Under the pieces are notes generated by a model, which saw only the letters and a list, made by a program, of their open reading frames with translations, was not told where the DNA came from and ran no database searches. A DNA stretch of 64,000 nt. Source: Allostella vacuolata (GTDB taxonomy: Bacteria > Pseudomonadota > Alphaproteobacteria > ATCC43930 > Allostellaceae). Each line of letters opens with the position of its first letter. Within the stretch, counting starts at the first letter, position 1. The translations under genes were made by a program, and so were the position numbers. Shown in pieces: positions 59,582 to 64,000 of this stretch. The stretch lies in NCBI GenBank assembly GCA_006739055.1, contig AP019702.1, positions 1,364,501 to 1,428,500 on the forward strand, written 5' to 3'.

Positions 59582-61041
59582 GGCGACACCGTGCGCGCGG
59601 GCGTGGCGGCGGGGTCCGCCGGCACCGGCACGGCCGCGGGATCGAAGCCGCCGCCCAGCGACTGGAACAGGCCGACCGCGCCCTGGAGGCGGGCGAGGCG
59701 GATCTGGGCCAGGGAATCCTGGGCCTGGAACAGGGTCTGCTGGGTGTTCAGCAGGGTCAGAAGGTCGATGGTCCCCTCCCTGAGGCGGGCCTCGGAAATC
59801 TCGAAGGCGCGCCTGGCATTGGCTACGACGGCCTGCTGCAGCCGTTCCTGTTGCGCGGTCTGGTCGATCGCGGCCAGCGCGTCCTCCACGTCGCGGAAGG
59901 CCGAAAGGATCGCCTGCTGGTAGTTGGCGACCAGTTCGCCGTGGCGGGCGCGCTGCTGGGCCAGCTGCGCCTGGAGCCGCCCGGCATCGAACACCGGCTG
60001 GGTCAGGCCGGCCGCGATCGACCAGAACACCGCGGTCGGTTCGAACAGGCTGCGCAGCGCGGTGCTCTGCAGGCCGCCGTCGGCGGTCAGCTGGATGCGC
60101 GGGTAGAGCGCGGCGCGGGCGACCACGACGTCGGCCTCGGCCGCCTCGAGCTGCGCCTCGGACTGGCGGAGGTCGGGTCGGCGGAGCAGCAGGTCGGACG
60201 GGATGCCGGGCTCGACCGCCGGGATCGTCACGCCGGACAGGCTGCCGCCCTCGATCGTCACCTGGTCGGGGGTGCGGCCGGTCAGCACGGCGAGCGCGTT
60301 GGTGTTCTGGCGGATCTGCTGGCGGAGCGGCGGCACCGAAGCGCGCTGCTGCAGGACGAGGTTCTCCTGCTGGGCGACGTCGAGCGCGGTCGCCGTGCCG
60401 ACTTCGGTGCGCGCGCGGATGGCGGCCAGGCTGCGCTCGGCGATCGCCAGGTTGCTTTCCGCCAGGCGCAGGCGGTCCTGGGCAGTGAGGATCGCGAAAT
60501 AGGTGTTGGCGATGCTGGAGGCGATGCCGAGCGCCACCGTCTGCCGGTCGAAGCGGCTCGCCGCCGCCGCCCAGGACGCCGAGCGCGTGGCCGCCCGGTT
60601 CTTGCCCCAGAAATCCACCTCGTAGCTGGCCGACAGCGACAGGCCGAACTGGTTGCTGTAGCGCTGGCCGCCGTCGCCGGCCGAGCGTCGGCGGGAGCCG
60701 CTGGAGCTGAAATCGACGCTGGGCAGCAGGTTGGCGCCGGCGACGCGGACGAGCGCGTCGGCCTGCTCGATTCGCGCCACCGCGGCGGCGAGTTCGAGAT
60801 TGTCCGCCCGGGCGGCACTCTGCAGCGCGTTCAGCTCCAGCGAATCGAACAGCCGCCACCACTCCGCGATCACCGGCAGCCGCTGGTCGCCCGCCGGCGC
60901 GCCGACCCAGGCCGCCTGCTGCGGCGTGGTGACCGGCGGCACTCCCGCCTCGAGGGCGCAGGCGGCCAGCACCGGCAGCAGCAGGAAGGGCGCCAGGATC
61001 GGCCCGGGACGGGCGAAGCGGAAGGCAGGCTTGTGGGTCAC
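59578..61041 (-). CDS. Outer-membrane efflux lipoprotein, NodT family
   Basis: A 487-residue TolC/NodT-type channel. Lipobox LPVLAAC with Cys28 marks a lipoprotein. Two OEP repeats follow: WWRLFDSLELNALQSAA and the second-half DLLLRRPDLRQSEAQLEAAEADVVVARAALYPRI. GTG start with AAAGGA upstream, giving VTHKPAF. First gene of the efflux operon, which is unusual as many operons begin with the adaptor. Coupled to the adaptor gene by GTGA. Confidence 0.92.
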   Translation of the reverse strand: MTHKPAFRFARPGPILAPFLLLPVLAACALEAGVPPVTTPQQAAWVGAPAGDQRLPVIAEWWRLFDSLELNALQSAARADNLELAAAVARIEQADALVRVAGANLLPSVDFSSSGSRRRSAGDGGQRYSNQFGLSLSASYEVDFWGKNRAATRSASWAAAASRFDRQTVALGIASSIANTYFAILTAQDRLRLAESNLAIAERSLAAIRARTEVGTATALDVAQQENLVLQQRASVPPLRQQIRQNTNALAVLTGRTPDQVTIEGGSLSGVTIPAVEPGIPSDLLLRRPDLRQSEAQLEAAEADVVVARAALYPRIQLTADGGLQSTALRSLFEPTAVFWSIAAGLTQPVFDAGRLQAQLAQQRARHGELVANYQQAILSAFRDVEDALAAIDQTAQQERLQQAVVANARRAFEISEARLREGTIDLLTLLNTQQTLFQAQDSLAQIRLARLQGAVGLFQSLGGGFDPAAVPVPADPAATPARTVSP

Positions 61042-61301
61042 CCAGGGATCCTTTGGCGGTCGGCGAGGGATCGGCAGAGCATTGTACGGGCGCCTCCGCC
61101 CATTCCTGCGCGGGCCGGCGCATCTTCTTTTCCGGGCCAGGACAGGATGCGGCCGACCGGCGCGCCGATAACCACCGGCAAGGCGATCGGTTCCGGTTGA
61201 TATCGCGTCGCGAATGCAGCCGCCAGTGACGAGGGGTTCATTCCGGCCGACGGCGTCGGCGGCAGTTGACATGGCGGCATGGCCCCGACCAAGAACGCTC
61301 C

Positions 61302-62339
61302 ATGTCGTCCCGCCTGCTGACGGTCGCGCTGGCCGCCCTGCTTCTGCTGTCCATTCCCGTGCTCCGGCCGTCCGGCGGCGCGTTGGCCCAGGAGCCACGC
61401 GTGCTGCGCCTGTCGACCTGGGTCCCGCCCGGTCACGAGCTCAACCGCTCGGTCTTTCCGGCCTGGGCGCGGTCGGTCGAGCGGGCGACCGGCGGCCGCG
61501 TCCGGATCGCCATGGAATACAATCTGGCCGCCCCCAACGCCCAGTTCGACCTGGTCCGCGACGGCCGGGCGGACATCGGCTACGTCTTCCACGGCTACCA
61601 CCCCGACCGGTTCCTGCTGCCGCGCCTGACGGAGCTGCCCGGGACCGGCGTCGACCAGGTGGCGGCGTCGGTCGCCTACTGGCGGGTGCACCAGGCCCAT
61701 CTGGCCCGGGCCGACGAGCACCGGGGCGTGGCGGTGATCGGCGTCATGCTGCACGGCCCGGGCGTGCTCCACCTGAAGCAGCCGATCACCCAGCTGCGCG
61801 ACCTGACGGGCATGCGCATCCGGGTGCCGGGTGGCGTGTCGTCGGACATCGCCGCGGTGCTCGGCATCCGCGCGGTCTCGCTCGGGCCGGCCCAGGCCTA
61901 TGCCGCCCTGCTCGACGGCCGGGCCGACGGCGCCTTCCTGCCGATGGAGAGCAAGGAGAGCTTCCGGATCCTGGAGGTCGCCCGCCATTCGGTCGAGATG
62001 CCGGGCGGCTTCTACGACGGCAGCTTCTCGATCGTCATGAACCCGGCCGCCCTCGACAGCCTCGGCCCCGACCGGGCGGCGCTCATGTCGGTATCCGGCG
62101 AGCGGCTGTCGGCGCTGGCCGGGCGCGGCTGGCGCGCCGCCGACGGCCGGGCGCGCACGGCGATCGACGCCGCCGGCAACATCGTCACCATGGCCGATGC
62201 GGCGATGCAGCTGGAGTTCGAGGCGATCTTCGGGCCGATCGAGATGGCCTGGATCATCAAGGCGTCGCAGGCGCGCGGCATCGATGCGCTGTCAGTGCTG
62301 GCGGAATACCGCTCGATTGCCCGCACCTTCAGCGAATAG
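61302..62339 (+). CDS. TRAP-type C4-dicarboxylate/solute-binding protein DctP-like
   Basis: A 345-residue exported binding protein: leader [25 protein letters not shown], then [24 protein letters not shown], the conserved [19 protein letters not shown] (substrate-carboxylate Arg), and [10 protein letters not shown] near the end. DctP proteins capture organic acids or other small ligands in the periplasm and hand them to DctQM. No dctQM genes lie nearby, so it could be an orphan or work with a permease encoded elsewhere. An upstream TTGACA at 61266-61271 could be its -35 element; a -10 is not obvious. Confidence 0.88.
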   Translation: MSSRLLTVALAALLLLSIPVLRPSGGALAQEPRVLRLSTWVPPGHELNRSVFPAWARSVERATGGRVRIAMEYNLAAPNAQFDLVRDGRADIGYVFHGYHPDRFLLPRLTELPGTGVDQVAASVAYWRVHQAHLARADEHRGVAVIGVMLHGPGVLHLKQPITQLRDLTGMRIRVPGGVSSDIAAVLGIRAVSLGPAQAYAALLDGRADGAFLPMESKESFRILEVARHSVEMPGGFYDGSFSIVMNPAALDSLGPDRAALMSVSGERLSALAGRGWRAADGRARTAIDAAGNIVTMADAAMQLEFEAIFGPIEMAWIIKASQARGIDALSVLAEYRSIARTFSE

Positions 62340-62395
62340 GGTACGACCATTGGCTTCGCGGGCCTGCAGGGCCCGCACTTCCCAGGACGAGGGCG

Positions 62396-63373
62396 ATGAT
62401 CCGCACGGAACTGATGGGACAACTGGACCGCGTCCTCGCCGACGCGACGATCCCGGAGCTCCCGAACCACTACCGCGGCAAGGTCAGGGACAATTACGAC
62501 CTGCCCGACGGCCGCCGCGTGCTCATCGCCACCGACCGGCTGAGCGCGTTCGACCGCATCCTGGCGCTGATCCCGTTCAAGGGCCAGGTGCTGACCCAGA
62601 CCGCGCGGTTCTGGTTCGAGGCGACGGCCGACCTCTGCCCGAACCATGCCCTGGACTATCCCGACCCCAATGTCGTGATCGGCCGCCGGCTCGACATCCT
62701 GCCGGTGGAGGTGGTGGTCCGCGACTATCTGGCCGGGACCACCGGCACCTCGATCCTGACCATGTACAAGGCCGGCCAGCGCGAGATGTACGGGGTCCGC
62801 CTGCCGGACGGGCTCCGCGACAACCAGCGCCTGCCGCAGCCGATCATCACCCCCACCAGCAAGGCGTTCGACGGCGGCCACGACGAGCCCCTGTCGGCCG
62901 AGGCGATCCTGGCCCAGGGGCTGGTGTCGGCCGGGCAGTGGCGGCAGCTGACGGACTATGCCTTCGCCCTCTTCGCCCGCGGGCAGGAGATGGCGGCCCG
63001 GCAGGGCCTCATCCTGGTCGACACCAAGTACGAGTTCGGCACCGACCGCGACGGGCGCATCGTGCTGGCCGACGAGATCCACACCCCCGACAGCAGCCGC
63101 TACTGGATGGCCGACAGCTATCCGGCGCGCTTCGCCGCCGGCGACCGGCCGGAGAGCTTCGACAAGGATTTCGTCCGCAGCTGGGTCGCCCATCGCTGCG
63201 ACCCCTACAAGGACCCGATCCCGGAGATCCCGGCCGACCTGATCGCCGGCACGGCCGAGGTCTATATCCGCGCCTACGAGATGATCACCGGCCAGACCTT
63301 CCGCTTCCCCCCGGCCGGCCCGATCCTGGAGCGCATCCGCGGCAACCTGCGCGGGCTGTTCCAGGCGGCGTGA
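62396..63373 (+). CDS. purC: Phosphoribosylaminoimidazole-succinocarboxamide synthase
   Basis: A 325-residue SAICAR synthetase of purine biosynthesis (EC 6.3.2.6), of the longer bacterial/eukaryote-like length. Blocks: [29 protein letters not shown] near the start, [36 protein letters not shown] and [10 protein letters not shown]. The ATG with CGAGGG upstream was chosen. Alone in its strand segment, not part of a pur operon. Confidence 0.97.
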   Translation: MIRTELMGQLDRVLADATIPELPNHYRGKVRDNYDLPDGRRVLIATDRLSAFDRILALIPFKGQVLTQTARFWFEATADLCPNHALDYPDPNVVIGRRLDILPVEVVVRDYLAGTTGTSILTMYKAGQREMYGVRLPDGLRDNQRLPQPIITPTSKAFDGGHDEPLSAEAILAQGLVSAGQWRQLTDYAFALFARGQEMAARQGLILVDTKYEFGTDRDGRIVLADEIHTPDSSRYWMADSYPARFAAGDRPESFDKDFVRSWVAHRCDPYKDPIPEIPADLIAGTAEVYIRAYEMITGQTFRFPPAGPILERIRGNLRGLFQAA

Positions 63374-63379
63374 GACGGC

Positions 63380-63403
63380 GGAGGCCGGACGTGCCCGGCC
63401 TCC
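63380..63403. terminator. Bidirectional hairpin between convergent genes
   Basis: Perfect nine-base stem GGAGGCCGG / CCGGCCTCC with a six-base loop, seven bases after the purC stop and 10 before the convergent gene's stop. No T-run on either strand, so termination efficiency is uncertain. Confidence 0.5.
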
Positions 63404-63412
63404 GGTTCCCGA

Positions 63413-64000
63413 TCAGCCGGCCTTCGCCTTGTGCTTCTCGATCTCCGCGTTGACCGCGTTGGCCGACTGCTGCTTGTAGCCGTCGCTGTGGCTGGTGGCG
63501 ATGTCGTAGCTGAGCTGGCGCAGCGCGTTGGAGTTGCGCTGGAAATGCGGGTGGACGAAGCGCGCCATCAACTCGTAGCTGCGCTGCGTCGCCGCCCAGT
63601 CGGCCCAGTTGTGGGCCAGCAGCAGCGCCGCCCCGAAGCCACCCTCGGACCCCTGCCACAGCCGCTCGAAATGCCGGATGCAGTCGTCGGGCGTGCCGAT
63701 GCAGGCGATGCCCTCGGTCGTCAGGTACTCCAGCGGGTCGGTGATGCCGGGCGGGATGATGGGGAAGGTCGCGACGTCGGTGAAGTACTGGCAATATTTC
63801 TGCAGGCCGAACTCGACGTCCTTGCGCGCCTGCTCGCGGGTCTCGGCGACATGGGCGAAGGTGACGATGCGCCACTTGCGGCGGTCGGCGACCTTGCCGT
63901 TCTGCTCGGCGTTCTGGGTGTAGATGTTCCAGTTGTTGGCATGCGCCTTCAAGGCGTCGTCCGAGGTGCCGCCGATCGACAGCATGCCGATGCCGTGCCG
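63413..64000 (-). CDS. LLM-class flavin monooxygenase, C-terminal part (cut by window edge)
   Basis: The C-terminal 195 residues of a luciferase-like monooxygenase; the open frame continues off the right edge. RHGIGMLSIGGTSDDAL (TIM-barrel strand and flavin-phosphate region), RKWRIVTFAHVAETREQARKDV, ECVIGTP-equivalent IGTPDDCIRHFERLW, and the C-terminal RSYELMARFVHPHFQ identify the family. Such enzymes oxidise small organics with reduced flavin. The N-terminal catalytic region is missing from the window. Confidence 0.85.
   Translation of the reverse strand, partial: RHGIGMLSIGGTSDDALKAHANNWNIYTQNAEQNGKVADRRKWRIVTFAHVAETREQARKDVEFGLQKYCQYFTDVATFPIIPPGITDPLEYLTTEGIACIGTPDDCIRHFERLWQGSEGGFGAALLLAHNWADWAATQRSYELMARFVHPHFQRNSNALRQLSYDIATSHSDGYKQQSANAVNAEIEKHKAKAG

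Noticed and set aside
1-64000. tRNA genes, rRNA genes, insertion sequences or integrases
   Set aside because: None recognised by eye; no transposase or integrase motif in any credible frame. A tRNA scan would be needed to exclude a tRNA gene fully.

Overview
The window looks like chromosomal DNA of a very GC-rich alphaproteobacterium, most likely of the Rhodospirillales type. Pointers are the extreme G/C bias at third codon positions, class II DAHP synthase, citramalate synthase next to cysS, FixL/FixJ-style signalling, DmeR/DmeF metal efflux and a TRAP solute-binding protein. A gas-vesicle cluster in such a background recalls gas-vacuolate genera such as Stella, but that assignment is inference only.

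Layout. 1-4007: the start of an alpha/beta hydrolase, an MFS pump facing an Lrp/AsnC regulator across a palindromic operator, the dmeR-dmeF metal-efflux pair with an operator over its ribosome binding site, and a LysE exporter. 4184-9200: DAHP synthase, nicotinate phosphoribosyltransferase, and an exported three-gene set (amidohydrolase, YtkA/FixH-like protein, di-haem cytochrome). 9215-12777: DedA, a medium-chain oxidoreductase, a GNAT enzyme and a YbfB-type MFS protein. 12778-20060: a long perfect inverted repeat, then core genes nadE, gltX, cysS, cimA and trmJ. 20061-21542: a less GC-rich two-gene island with a trypsin-fold protease and a small partner. 21717-22390: rpsD and its terminator.

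The distinctive part is 22405-36645. A soluble FixL/FixJ-like two-component system and an AT-rich control region lead into a one-strand gas-vesicle operon of 16 genes: gvpA, a positional gvpC candidate, gvpN, an unknown coiled-coil gene, gvpH, a protein with a zinc-protease signature, gvpF/L, gvpG, gvpO, gvpJ, a CDC48-like double AAA+ ATPase, a GvpF/L fused to a DnaJ domain, a third gvpF/L, a gvpM-like gene, a fourth gvpF/L and gvpK. Many junctions overlap by four bases, which suggests translational coupling. A UUCG-capped hairpin after gvpA may separate the abundant shell protein from the low-level assembly factors. The cluster carries several assembly or proteostasis functions (Hsp20-like, J-domain, CDC48-like, HExxH), and their link to vesicle assembly is the main biological hypothesis here.

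36646-47597: a 5 x 16-bp tandem repeat, a serine-glyoxylate-type aminotransferase divergent from a fused GlcD/GlcF-like oxidoreductase and its FCD-GntR regulator, a lipoprotein, a protease-fold protein that has lost its catalytic triad, a BaiN-type flavoprotein, a 2-hydroxyacid dehydrogenase, a UPF0178 protein, a tiny gene with a textbook ribosome binding site and its own terminator, a quinone oxidoreductase, and a proline-rich mini-protein. 47662-61041: a giant type I-secreted protein with two seven-repeat FG-GAP blocks and RTX repeats, then a four-gene RND efflux operon (outer-membrane factor, fusion protein, two MdtB/MdtC-like pumps). 61302-64000: a TRAP-type binding protein, purC and the C-terminal part of an LLM flavin monooxygenase.
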